Origin: Deltaproteobacteria bacterium
GTDB taxonomy: Bacteria; Myxococcota; UBA796; SXON01
Reading direction: 5' to 3'
NCBI GenBank assembly: GCA_947483545.1
Contig: CANKNP010000068.1
Span: 1-17,599, forward strand
DNA length: 17,599 nucleotides
Shown: piece after piece, positions 6,464 through 13,409 of the stretch
How the letters are laid out: each line of letters starts with the position of its first letter
Numbering within the stretch: the first letter of the stretch is position 1
Translations under genes and position numbers: made by a program
Notes under the pieces: generated by a model
What the model was told of the DNA's origin: nothing
What the model saw: the letters and a program-made list of their open reading frames with translations, nothing else
Database searches by the model: none

Positions 6464-7876
6464 CTATTCTGTCAACAGGAGGGAGAGCGTGGTCCGACCG
6501 ATCTCATTGCGCGTCCGCAGCAGGCAGGAATGAACGCCGGAGGTCGGGTCGTAGGAGATCGAGACCTGGGCGAAGCCCTTGTGCGAGAACTCGTCCTCGA
6601 CCCCGACGCTCCAGGCCCCACAACTCGGCGCAGTGCAACCGCCGCCGACATTCGTCGTCGGGATGGACATCTCGGGGTAGTGCGCGTTCGTTCCATCGTC
6701 GATGGCGCCCCCCGTGTGTGCGTCCGCCGAGAGGATGACCACGCCGGTGATGCCATTGCCGTCGATGAAGTTCTGAAGCTCGGCCTGCTCGTCCGGGAAC
6801 CGGTACCAACTGTCGCGCCGCTTGGCGGCTGGGTTCCAACTCGACGTCGAGACAATGAACTTCCAGGTCGCGGTCGAGGCGAGAAGCCCGTCCTGAAGCC
6901 ATGTCTGCTGATCCCCCCCTCCCCCTTCCAGCATCGACTTGGAGGGCGAGTCCGGGAGCGCGTTGGGATCCCGTTGCGACCGCAGGTCGAGCATGAACAC
7001 CTCGGCCTGACCGTGACGAAAAGAGTACCAGAGGCCATCGTCGGGGCTCGGGAATTCGGGGGTGGGAAAGTATTCGCGGAACGCAGTCGTGGCGATCCTT
7101 CGGAACGGCTCAGTCTTGTCGGTGTCGTCCTCGCCGTAATCGTGGTCGTCCCACATGTGAAACAGCGGGACGGTCGGGAGCAGCCAGGTCGCCCAGTCGA
7201 TGCCATGGCCACCGGTCCCCAAGCACGAGCGGTGCATCTCCCGCCAGGCTTCGATGTCGAGGCCGGCCTCCCGGTACGGGTCGCGGTGGTCGAGATCCCC
7301 GATCTGCAGCATGAACGAAGGACCGAGCGCTGCCGCGTACTCCATCACGGGGGCGGGCACGGGGCACAGCGCGTCGGCGAACACGACGAACTCGAAGTTT
7401 GTGTTGGTGCCGGCCGAAGCGAAGGTCGTGAAGGAGTTCGGGGAGCTGGAGGCCAGGAGTTGGTTCCCGATCAGCACCTGGTAATGGTAGGTCGTCTCCG
7501 GCGTGAGCCCGAAAATCGGAAAATGTAGGGTGTAGTCGGACTCCTCAACGGCGTCGAGGTATCCAGTGTAGTGAACGTCCGACGCGAAGGTGGGGTCGGT
7601 CGACCAGGCGACCCTGGCCTTGCCCTCCCCGTCCAGGCGGGCCCACACCTTCGCGGTCCCATCGCTGACGCCGCCCGTCATCGGGCCAACGTGCACGGAC
7701 GCTACGGCCTCACCGGTGTCGTCCGCGCCGGAGTCGCCTGCGCCTGCGGCGGTCCGGCGAGCAACTGCCCCGCTCCGTTCAGCGTCCGCCGACGGCACGG
7801 GAGCGCCATCCGGTCCTCGCCCACAAGAGCCGCAGAGGGTGAGCACCACCAAGGAGGACGAAAACCGAGGACGCAT
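6464..7876 (-). CDS. PhoD-like metallophosphoesterase, probable lipoprotein
   Basis: 470 residues of the PhoD alkaline phosphatase / metallophosphatase family (Fe3+/Ca2+ enzymes in characterised members) that hydrolyse phosphodi- or monoesters outside the cytoplasm. The N-terminus has a signal segment ending LCGSC, so Cys18 may be lipidated, then a low-complexity linker rich in Asp, Gly, Ser and Thr (45-56). A fibronectin-like N-terminal domain (about 58-155, with TYHYQVLIG) precedes the catalytic domain. Catalytic motifs seen are FADAL (166-170), QIGDLD (191-196), MWDDHDYG (241-248), DLRSQRD (297-303) and LSADAHTGG (382-390, in place of the usual SGDVH). No twin-arginine motif is visible, unlike classical PhoD. 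The ATG has a good ribosome site (AAGGTGAG, 7879-7886). Substrate is unknown; no phosphate-regulation box is recognised upstream. Confidence 0.9.
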   Translation of the reverse strand: MRPRFSSSLVVLTLCGSCGRGPDGAPVPSADAERSGAVARRTAAGAGDSGADDTGEAVASVHVGPMTGGVSDGTAKVWARLDGEGKARVAWSTDPTFASDVHYTGYLDAVEESDYTLHFPIFGLTPETTYHYQVLIGNQLLASSSPNSFTTFASAGTNTNFEFVVFADALCPVPAPVMEYAAALGPSFMLQIGDLDHRDPYREAGLDIEAWREMHRSCLGTGGHGIDWATWLLPTVPLFHMWDDHDYGEDDTDKTEPFRRIATTAFREYFPTPEFPSPDDGLWYSFRHGQAEVFMLDLRSQRDPNALPDSPSKSMLEGGGGDQQTWLQDGLLASTATWKFIVSTSSWNPAAKRRDSWYRFPDEQAELQNFIDGNGITGVVILSADAHTGGAIDDGTNAHYPEMSIPTTNVGGGCTAPSCGAWSVGVEDEFSHKGFAQVSISYDPTSGVHSCLLRTRNEIGRTTLSLLLTE

Positions 7877-7930
7877 GGCTCACCTTCGCGGAGATCTTCG
7901 ATGTGTACCCGAAGTGCGTACGGCATGCAA

Positions 7931-7943
7931 CCCCGACGCGGGG
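7931..7943 (-). terminator. Weak hairpin after birA
   Basis: CCCCG-ACG-CGGGG forms a 5-base-pair hairpin in the 71-base gap between the birA stop and the PhoD-like start. On the minus strand it is followed by TTGCATGCC, without a T-run. It may end the six-gene operon. The rest of the gap holds only a poor promoter-like pair (TTGCAT, 17 bases, TACACA) that I would not rely on. Confidence 0.3.
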
Positions 7944-7947
7944 GTAC

Positions 7948-8625
7948 CTAGGACACCTCCCCCACATGAACCGGCACCCCGTCCACGAGCAAGGCCCCGT
8001 CGTCCGCCAGGCCTGTTGCAACCCCGGCCCGCTCGCCATCCATGGCTCGGATCGTGACCCTCCGGCCTAGGGTATGGGCGTGCGCCTTCCATAGCTCCAG
8101 GCGGTCCGGATGGGCGTGCCATTGCAGGATGGCCGCGACGGCACGTTCGAACACCCGGTCGAGGTCGGACTCCAATCCCTCCATCGCGAGCGACGTGGCG
8201 TCGGGCAGCTCCAACGGAAACTGCGTCTGTCGTACGTTGAGGCCAATGCCCAACACCACGTGCCGGACATTCGCGCCGTCTGCCTCCAACTCGCCCAGGA
8301 CCCCGCCAACCTTCGCTGGCCGGCCGCCCCCCCGGTCCACCACAAGATCGTTGGGCCACTTCACCTGCACGCCGAGCACGCTCGCCATTCCGGCGGCTGC
8401 TCCGAGCGTCAGGAGCGGCGCCTCCCGAAGCGCACAGGACGGGCGTAGGACCATGGAGAACAGCAGGCCCTGGCCGCGGTCCGATTCCCACCGACGCGCC
8501 AGTCGCCCCCGACCCGCCGTCTGCACCTCCGCGCGGACGATCAGCCCGTGCGGGGCCCCCTCCGCGGCCAATTCTTTCGCAACATCCTGGGTAGACGTCA
8601 CCTCCTCCAGCCGGAGGACGTTCAT
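7948..8625 (-). CDS. birA: Biotin--[acetyl-CoA-carboxylase] ligase, no DNA-binding domain
   Basis: 225 residues, matching the catalytic and C-terminal domains of biotin protein ligase (group I, without the N-terminal helix-turn-helix). It activates biotin as biotinyl-AMP and attaches it to the carrier lysine of acetyl-CoA carboxylase and other biotin enzymes in the cytoplasm. Motifs seen are TSTQ (10-13), the biotinyl-AMP loop QTAGRGRLARRW (35-46; GRGRRGRxW in E. coli), KWPNDLVV (89-96), KVGGVLGEL (105-113) and VVLGIGLNV (123-131). A small C-terminal domain (GRRVTIRAMDGE onward) is complete. Lacking the HTH, it cannot act as a biotin-operon repressor in the E. coli manner. Its ATG overlaps the Hsp33 stop (ATGA), and it is the last gene of the six-gene run. 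Confidence 0.96.
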   Translation of the reverse strand: MNVLRLEEVTSTQDVAKELAAEGAPHGLIVRAEVQTAGRGRLARRWESDRGQGLLFSMVLRPSCALREAPLLTLGAAAGMASVLGVQVKWPNDLVVDRGGGRPAKVGGVLGELEADGANVRHVVLGIGLNVRQTQFPLELPDATSLAMEGLESDLDRVFERAVAAILQWHAHPDRLELWKAHAHTLGRRVTIRAMDGERAGVATGLADDGALLVDGVPVHVGEVS

Positions 8626-9470
8626 GACGAGGGCGCGAGCCCGACCATCAGGGCTTCCAGCGCGGGCTTGTCGAACGTGTACCGCTCGTTGCAGTAGTGG
8701 CAGTTCACCTCAGCCTCGCCTTGCTCGGCGTACAACGCCTGTAGCTCCTCCAAACCGAGCCCCCGCAACACGCCCGCCACCCGGTCTCGGCTACACGAGC
8801 ATTGGAACACAAAATCCTGGCCCCCCAGCAGCTCGACCGGGGATCCCCCGAGCTGTCCCATCGCGAATTCGGTCATCAGCTGCTCGAACTCCTTCCCGTG
8901 CATCGGTTCGTCGATCCAGGCCGCGAACGCCTCTGGCGTGATCCCGGGCAGCCGCTCCACCAACATCCCCGCCGCAAACCGAACCTTGGCGTGCTTGTCG
9001 AGCCGGGCGAGGATGCGCACCCGGGCGTCCGTCTGTTGGCTCTTGGTCAGAAACCGGTGCAACGCCTGTTCAAACGTCTCGCCCTCGACCGCCGAGACCC
9101 CCCGGTAGAGCTCTCTCTGGCCAAGAGACTTCATCGCCGAGAGCATCCCCGTGAACTTTTTCACGGGCATCAGGTTCTTCGCCGGGGTGAACCGGGCCCG
9201 TAGGACCCCGATGGCGTCGATGTCTGCGGTGAACTGGAACGGCGGCGCCTCGCTCGCCACCTGGACAGTCATCCGCTCCTCGCCCTTGATGTGGGCCGAG
9301 AGCAGCACGCTCGCGACCAACCCCTCCGCCGCCAGCACGGTCGCGGCGCGATCCAGGTCATGACGCTCCCGGATCTCGTCGGCCTGATGCTGCAAGGTCG
9401 CGACCATCACCCGCGCCTGCCCCCCGAGGCCAAGGGCCACAGCGAATCGCCCCGGGACGGCGTCGGTCAC
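8622..9470 (-). CDS. hslO: Hsp33 redox-regulated chaperonin
   Basis: 282 residues, normal for Hsp33, a cytoplasmic holdase that is off when reduced and zinc-bound and is activated by oxidative unfolding. The C-terminal zinc centre is intact: Cys-Ser-Cys (224-226) and Cys-His-Tyr-Cys (257-260), separated by 30 residues as in the family CXC-(27-32)-CXXC pattern. The N-terminal domain shows the expected order (FQFTADIDAIGVLRARF, then the LTKSQQTDARVR region). I choose GTG 9470, because its GTGA overlaps the HAD gene stop; a TTG at 9479 would add Met-Ala-His. Neither start has a clear ribosome site, so coupled translation is likely. Confidence 0.95.
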   Translation of the reverse strand: MTDAVPGRFAVALGLGGQARVMVATLQHQADEIRERHDLDRAATVLAAEGLVASVLLSAHIKGEERMTVQVASEAPPFQFTADIDAIGVLRARFTPAKNLMPVKKFTGMLSAMKSLGQRELYRGVSAVEGETFEQALHRFLTKSQQTDARVRILARLDKHAKVRFAAGMLVERLPGITPEAFAAWIDEPMHGKEFEQLMTEFAMGQLGGSPVELLGGQDFVFQCSCSRDRVAGVLRGLGLEELQALYAEQGEAEVNCHYCNERYTFDKPALEALMVGLAPSS

Positions 9471-10213
9471 GTGCGCCAAAAGCTGCGCAGCCAGGGGATC
9501 GTAGGCCCCGGGCTGACCGGCCGGGGGCTGTGATCCGTCTCCACGAAGACAACGAGCGCGTCCGGGTGGCGCTCCTTGAACAGGTTCACGTTGGCGGGCT
9601 CATTATCCAGGTAGATACTGGTCACCCCCAGATCCGCGATCGACTCCAGCGCGCTGTCTTTGAACGCGGTGTCGTCCATGTCGAAGCGGGGCTTCACCAA
9701 AAGGGTCGTCCGCACGGCGTTGTACGGAAAGCCGAACGCCCGCAGGGCCGCTTCGGTGCCTGGCGCCATGGTGATGTCGCGACCCGTCAGGTAGACGATC
9801 TGCGCGCCGCGCTCCCAGACGGCACGGACCAGCTCGGGGGAGCCCGGCATGGCGTGGTCGTAGGTCACATAGAGCGAGCTGAAAAAGCACCGCTCCCAGT
9901 AGGTCCGCACTGCAGCTTCATGCGCGTTCACCCAGTCCACACCGATGCCGGCGTTGACCATCGTCGTGCGGAGGGACCAGTCCACGAAGTGCTCCTCGCG
10001 CACATCACAGAGCGCCGGCCAACCCCGTTGCGCCGCCAACTCTCGAAAAATCCGGACCTGGCGGGGGCGGGTGTCGAACACGCAACCATCCAGGTCAAAC
10101 ACCGCGACCTGGCCGGGCCGAGCCGCCGCGATGATCTCGTCCAGCAGCGCGTCGTTCTCCGACGAGGCTGCGAACGGCGCATAGCCGCGCGATCGGCTGG
10201 GTCGGTCGGTCAT
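9467..10213 (-). CDS. HAD-superfamily hydrolase
   Basis: 248 residues. The haloacid dehalogenase motifs are all present: motif I VFDLDGCVFDT (nucleophile Asp40, acid/base Asp42), motif II YLTGRD (Thr143), the motif III lysine (Lys185 in FKDSAL, or Lys174) and motif IV IYLDNEP (Asp203). The cap insert lies between motifs I and II (about 52-130) and is helical, as in C1-type caps. It is most likely a cytoplasmic phosphatase or phosphonatase acting on a small molecule. A polynucleotide-phosphatase-like role cannot be excluded, and the substrate is unknown. ATG 10213 overlaps the TPR gene stop (ATGA) and has a good GGAGG site 4 bases upstream inside that gene. The first 20 residues look disordered. 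Confidence 0.88.
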   Translation of the reverse strand: MTDRPSRSRGYAPFAASSENDALLDEIIAAARPGQVAVFDLDGCVFDTRPRQVRIFRELAAQRGWPALCDVREEHFVDWSLRTTMVNAGIGVDWVNAHEAAVRTYWERCFFSSLYVTYDHAMPGSPELVRAVWERGAQIVYLTGRDITMAPGTEAALRAFGFPYNAVRTTLLVKPRFDMDDTAFKDSALESIADLGVTSIYLDNEPANVNLFKERHPDALVVFVETDHSPRPVSPGPTIPWLRSFWRT

Positions 10214-11463
10214 CCCGCCTCCAGCTCGGCCAGGATCGGCCTCAGCGCGTCTGCGGCCTCGCTGCCGAGCCCCTCCAACGCCGTGAGGCTCTCCCGCATC
10301 ATCGTCACGCCGACCGGGTCGCCCATCGCTGCGCAGACCTGCCCGAGCATCCCAAGGCTGACCGCCGCCTCATGAATCTGGCCCGCCTGGTTTTGCAGTG
10401 CGTGCGCGGCCGAGAACCCATTTCGGGCGCCGGCCAGATCTCCGGAGACCGCGAGCCGGGTCGCCAAGCCGAAGTGCGCCGCGGCGATGGCCTCGGCATC
10501 CTCGGTACGCGCCGCAGCCTCAATCATCTCGCGGCCAGCCTGATCCCCGAGCTCCGGGCGACCATGCTCATCGCCAAAGGCCTGCACCAACTGCAGGATG
10601 GTGACCTCGCCGATGAAGTTCTGGGCCTCGCGCAACGTGCGCACCGCGTAGTCCAGACGCTCAAAGCCCGCGTCCACCTCGCCCGCGGCAAACTCCAGGG
10701 TCGCCAGCTCCCGAAGCGCCTGCGCCCGCCCCTCCAGATCCTTGAGCAGCTCCCGCCCGACCAGCGCCTCCTCCAGCGCGCGACGCCCGGCGACGAACTC
10801 GCCCATCGCCGCATGCAACGTACCAAGTTGCTGGAGCGCATCGATTTCACCCGGCCGAAACCGCGCCTGCCGAGCGAGCTCCAACGCCTCCTTGCCATGC
10901 CGCAGGCCTTTCTCGGGCGACCCGCGGGCCACCTCAATGTTGGCCAGCAACAGGTGCAGCGCCGACCGCCCGCGCGCCCCCTGAGGCCCCTCCATCGCGA
11001 AGATCGCCTCCTGGGCCAGCGACTCCGCCGCGTCGATCTGACCTTCTTGGAGCAGGATCTGGGCGAGCTGGTGGCTCGCATGCGCGACCCCCTCTCGATC
11101 CCCGGCGCGCTCGTGGGCGTCCTTCTGGCGGATCAAGGCGGCCCGCGCCCCCGCCACATCCCCGATGTGCAGAGACAGCTCAAAACGCTCCTGATACAAC
11201 GAAGCCAGCCCTTCGTGATCCCCCGTGCCCTGACGGAGCGGGATCGCAGCATCCACGTGGGCCAGGGCCGTCCGCAGGTCGCCCCGGGAGGCCGACACCA
11301 TCGCGAGGACCTGATGCGCAGCGGCAGCGCCCGTCGCATCCTCGGCGGTCGTGAACGCCTCCAGGGCATCGGCGGCAGCGCCGGCGGCGACCGCGTGATT
11401 CTGCTGCTGCAATGCGGATAGGGCCGCGTGGAGGTGGCGGGCGCCAGGGCCAGACTCGGACAT
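10210..11463 (-). CDS. Tetratricopeptide-repeat protein
   Basis: 417 residues made almost wholly of Ala/Leu-rich helix pairs with TPR spacing. Clear units include AHQVLAMVSASRGDLRTALAH (near 46), the ASHQLAQILLQEGQIDAAESLA region, LQQLGTLHAAMGEFVAGRRA and FGLATRLAVSGDLAGARNGF. There is no signal peptide, membrane helix or attached enzyme domain, so it is probably a cytoplasmic scaffold; the partner is unknown. It starts 2 bases after the stop of the membrane-anchored protein and ends overlapping the HAD gene. The sequence AGGGAAG upstream is a passable ribosome site. Similar TPR proteins are abundant in Myxococcota, so the fold assignment is firm while the function is open. Confidence 0.9.
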   Translation of the reverse strand: MSESGPGARHLHAALSALQQQNHAVAAGAAADALEAFTTAEDATGAAAAHQVLAMVSASRGDLRTALAHVDAAIPLRQGTGDHEGLASLYQERFELSLHIGDVAGARAALIRQKDAHERAGDREGVAHASHQLAQILLQEGQIDAAESLAQEAIFAMEGPQGARGRSALHLLLANIEVARGSPEKGLRHGKEALELARQARFRPGEIDALQQLGTLHAAMGEFVAGRRALEEALVGRELLKDLEGRAQALRELATLEFAAGEVDAGFERLDYAVRTLREAQNFIGEVTILQLVQAFGDEHGRPELGDQAGREMIEAAARTEDAEAIAAAHFGLATRLAVSGDLAGARNGFSAAHALQNQAGQIHEAAVSLGMLGQVCAAMGDPVGVTMMRESLTALEGLGSEAADALRPILAELEAG

Positions 11464-11465
11464 GG

Positions 11466-12071
11466 TTACTTCCCTGGGCGGGTGATGGTGGACGGGTCCC
11501 CGCCCTGAATGGTGGTGTGCGCCGAGTTGTTGATGTAGTCAAGGATCTCCGTCAGCTCTGGGTTGTCGATGCCCAGCGTGCGGATCTTCTTCTCGAGCGC
11601 GAGCTCCTGGTTCAACACCTCATCGATGTTCAGGTCTTCGCTCTCCAGCTTGCTCTGGTCCCGCAGATAGAGCTCCATCGCCGCGCACTCCTTCGCCACG
11701 GCCATGTCGGTCGGGCCGACGAGCGGGCCGAGCCGGTTCCAGAACGGGGCGACGCCAAGGTAGTGCTTGTTGAAGGGGCGTGCTTTCCGCGCTGCCAAGG
11801 CGATCTCGCCCTCGTTCAGCGGCCGCAACGTGCCAGGCTCCGGCGGCAGGATCCCGCCTGCACGTTCCGCTGCGACCCTCTCCGTGATGGTCTGCGCGTC
11901 CGGATCCCCGTCATGCACTTGCTGGATCGTCGTCTTCTCCTTGGTCACCGTCGTGACCGGCTTCGTCGACTTCGGCTTGGGCGCCTCGGTCGCCGTGTCC
12001 GGCATAAACATCAGCGCCGCGACGCCGAGCCCGAGAAAGGCCGCGACGATGTAGGGGATCCACTTTTTCAT
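11466..12071 (-). CDS. Single-pass inner-membrane anchored protein of unknown function
   Basis: 201 residues from ATG 12071, chosen because it starts one base after the thiolase stop and gives a clean anchor: MKKWIPYIVAAFLGLGVAAL (Lys-Lys, then a hydrophobic helix at 4-23). The next 25 residues are Lys/Pro/Thr-rich (linker), followed by a soluble, mostly helical domain to 201 with a charged stretch (LRDQSKLESEDLNIDEVLNQELALEKKIR) likely to form a coiled coil. There is no lipobox and no Cys except Cys129. The orientation should put the bulk in the periplasm. I do not recognise the family. Neighbours (thiolase, TPR, HAD) do not define its role, although the operon spacing shows co-expression. 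Confidence 0.85.
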   Translation of the reverse strand: MKKWIPYIVAAFLGLGVAALMFMPDTATEAPKPKSTKPVTTVTKEKTTIQQVHDGDPDAQTITERVAAERAGGILPPEPGTLRPLNEGEIALAARKARPFNKHYLGVAPFWNRLGPLVGPTDMAVAKECAAMELYLRDQSKLESEDLNIDEVLNQELALEKKIRTLGIDNPELTEILDYINNSAHTTIQGGDPSTITRPGK

Positions 12072-12072
12072 G

Positions 12073-13332
12073 CTAGCCCACGTTCTGGTAGACGCCCACG
12101 ACCGTCGTCCGGTCATCGCCGCCCATGTTCACGCTCATCCCGACGCCGGGGGCGCCAGGCACTTGGTAAGCGCCGGCCTTGCCCTTCATCTGGCGCCAGA
12201 TCTCGATTGGCTGCTTCACGCCGGTCGCGCCCACGGGATGCCCGAACCCGACAAGCCCGCCGCCCGTGTTGACGGGCGTTCGACCCCCAATGTCGGTCAC
12301 CCCTTCGCGGAGCAGCTGACCCGCCTGACCCGGCCCGCAAAGGCCCATCGCCTCGTACATCATCAGCTCGGTCACGGTGAAGCAGTCATGCACCTCTGCA
12401 ATGTTCAACGCCGCGGCGTTCTTCCCGGACTCCGCGTAGGCGGTGTGGATCGCGTGTGCAGAGGTGGAGAGCACAGTCGGATCGCTGTCCTCGTACAACG
12501 AGGCGGTCGAGTGCCCGGTGCCGATGATCTCGACGCATAGGCTCTGGCTTTTCCCGAGCTTGCGCAGCCCCTCCTCGCTCACCAGGAGCATCGCGCTCGC
12601 GCCGTCCGAGACCTGAGAGCAGTCGCTCATCTTGATGAACGGCGCGTACTCAGCGTTCTGCAGGAACGTGGGGTTCTTCTCGGAAGCCGCCGCGGCCGTG
12701 TCCAGGTCCATCTTGCGGGCGCGCATGTGTGCGAGCGGGTTTTTGTTGGCGTTCGCGTAAGCCTTCACTGCCGCGCGGCCGATGTCCTCTTCGGAGACGC
12801 CGAACGCCTCGCGGTAGGCCTTGGTCCGGCGCCCGAACAGCGCGGGGAAGGTGAATTCGTCGATGCCACGCTGGCGCGCGTAATGCGAGGCGCGAGCGAG
12901 GTAGTCGGCGCCCACCCGCGCGCTCTCCGTCGTCTGAACCTCGACCCCAGCGACCAGCACGACGTCGACGCCCGCCCGGATCGCGTCCACCGCGCAGAGC
13001 ATGGCAAGGCCGCCGGAAGCGCAGGCGCCCTCGGTCCGGGTCATGGGCTTCATCGCGAGCGCCGGATGGCTGCCCGCGAGCGCCGCGCCGAGATGGCCTT
13101 GCTTCGAGAACAGCTCCCCGACGAAGTTCCCGACGTACCCCCGCTGGATCAGCGTCGGATCTGCGCCTGTCTCGGCCAGGGCGAGATCCACGGCCTGCTT
13201 CAGCAACTGCTCGATCGTCGGGTTCTCCCGCTTGCCGAAGTCCGGGTGGTTCTTCCAGATGAAGTCTGGGCTCCCCTTGCCGACAAATGCGGTGTTGGCG
13301 CCACCGAGAAGGAATACGCGACGGGTAGACAT
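12073..13332 (-). CDS. SCP2-type thiolase (acetyl-CoA acetyltransferase family)
   Basis: 419 residues from ATG 13332, which has a GGAG site 6 bases upstream (13339-13342). Thiolase loops are present: nucleophile Cys104 in TEGACASGG, VHDCF (314-318) and GFGHPVGATG (362-371). The HDCF motif replaces the NEAF of classical thiolases, and no C-terminal CxG is seen (GMSVNMGGDD instead). This is the SCP2-thiolase pattern, in which the Cys of HDCF is thought to serve as the second catalytic cysteine. It probably cleaves or forms a 3-ketoacyl-CoA in the cytoplasm; direction and chain length are unknown. It heads the six-gene cluster, 77 bases downstream of the PpsA-Xfp fusion. Confidence 0.93.
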   Translation of the reverse strand: MSTRRVFLLGGANTAFVGKGSPDFIWKNHPDFGKRENPTIEQLLKQAVDLALAETGADPTLIQRGYVGNFVGELFSKQGHLGAALAGSHPALAMKPMTRTEGACASGGLAMLCAVDAIRAGVDVVLVAGVEVQTTESARVGADYLARASHYARQRGIDEFTFPALFGRRTKAYREAFGVSEEDIGRAAVKAYANANKNPLAHMRARKMDLDTAAAASEKNPTFLQNAEYAPFIKMSDCSQVSDGASAMLLVSEEGLRKLGKSQSLCVEIIGTGHSTASLYEDSDPTVLSTSAHAIHTAYAESGKNAAALNIAEVHDCFTVTELMMYEAMGLCGPGQAGQLLREGVTDIGGRTPVNTGGGLVGFGHPVGATGVKQPIEIWRQMKGKAGAYQVPGAPGVGMSVNMGGDDRTTVVGVYQNVG

Positions 13333-13345
13333 GCGGGACTCCGAT

Positions 13346-13359
13346 GCGGCGCTAGCCGC
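13346..13359 (-). promoter_or_regulatory. Short inverted repeat in thiolase leader
   Basis: GCGGC-GCTA-GCCGC sits just upstream of the thiolase ribosome-binding site, in the 77-base gap after the fusion gene. It could be a weak terminator for the upstream gene or a leader structure. There is no T-run. Nothing else is recognised in the gap. Confidence 0.25.
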
Positions 13360-13409
13360 CAGTTGAGGGCGCGGCGGAGCTAATCTGAAACCGGGCGGGG
13401 CGCTCACCG

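Noticed and set aside
7880..7947. Sigma-70 type promoter for the PhoD-like gene
   Set aside because: Best pair (TTGCAT and TACACA, 17-base spacing) matches only half of each consensus.
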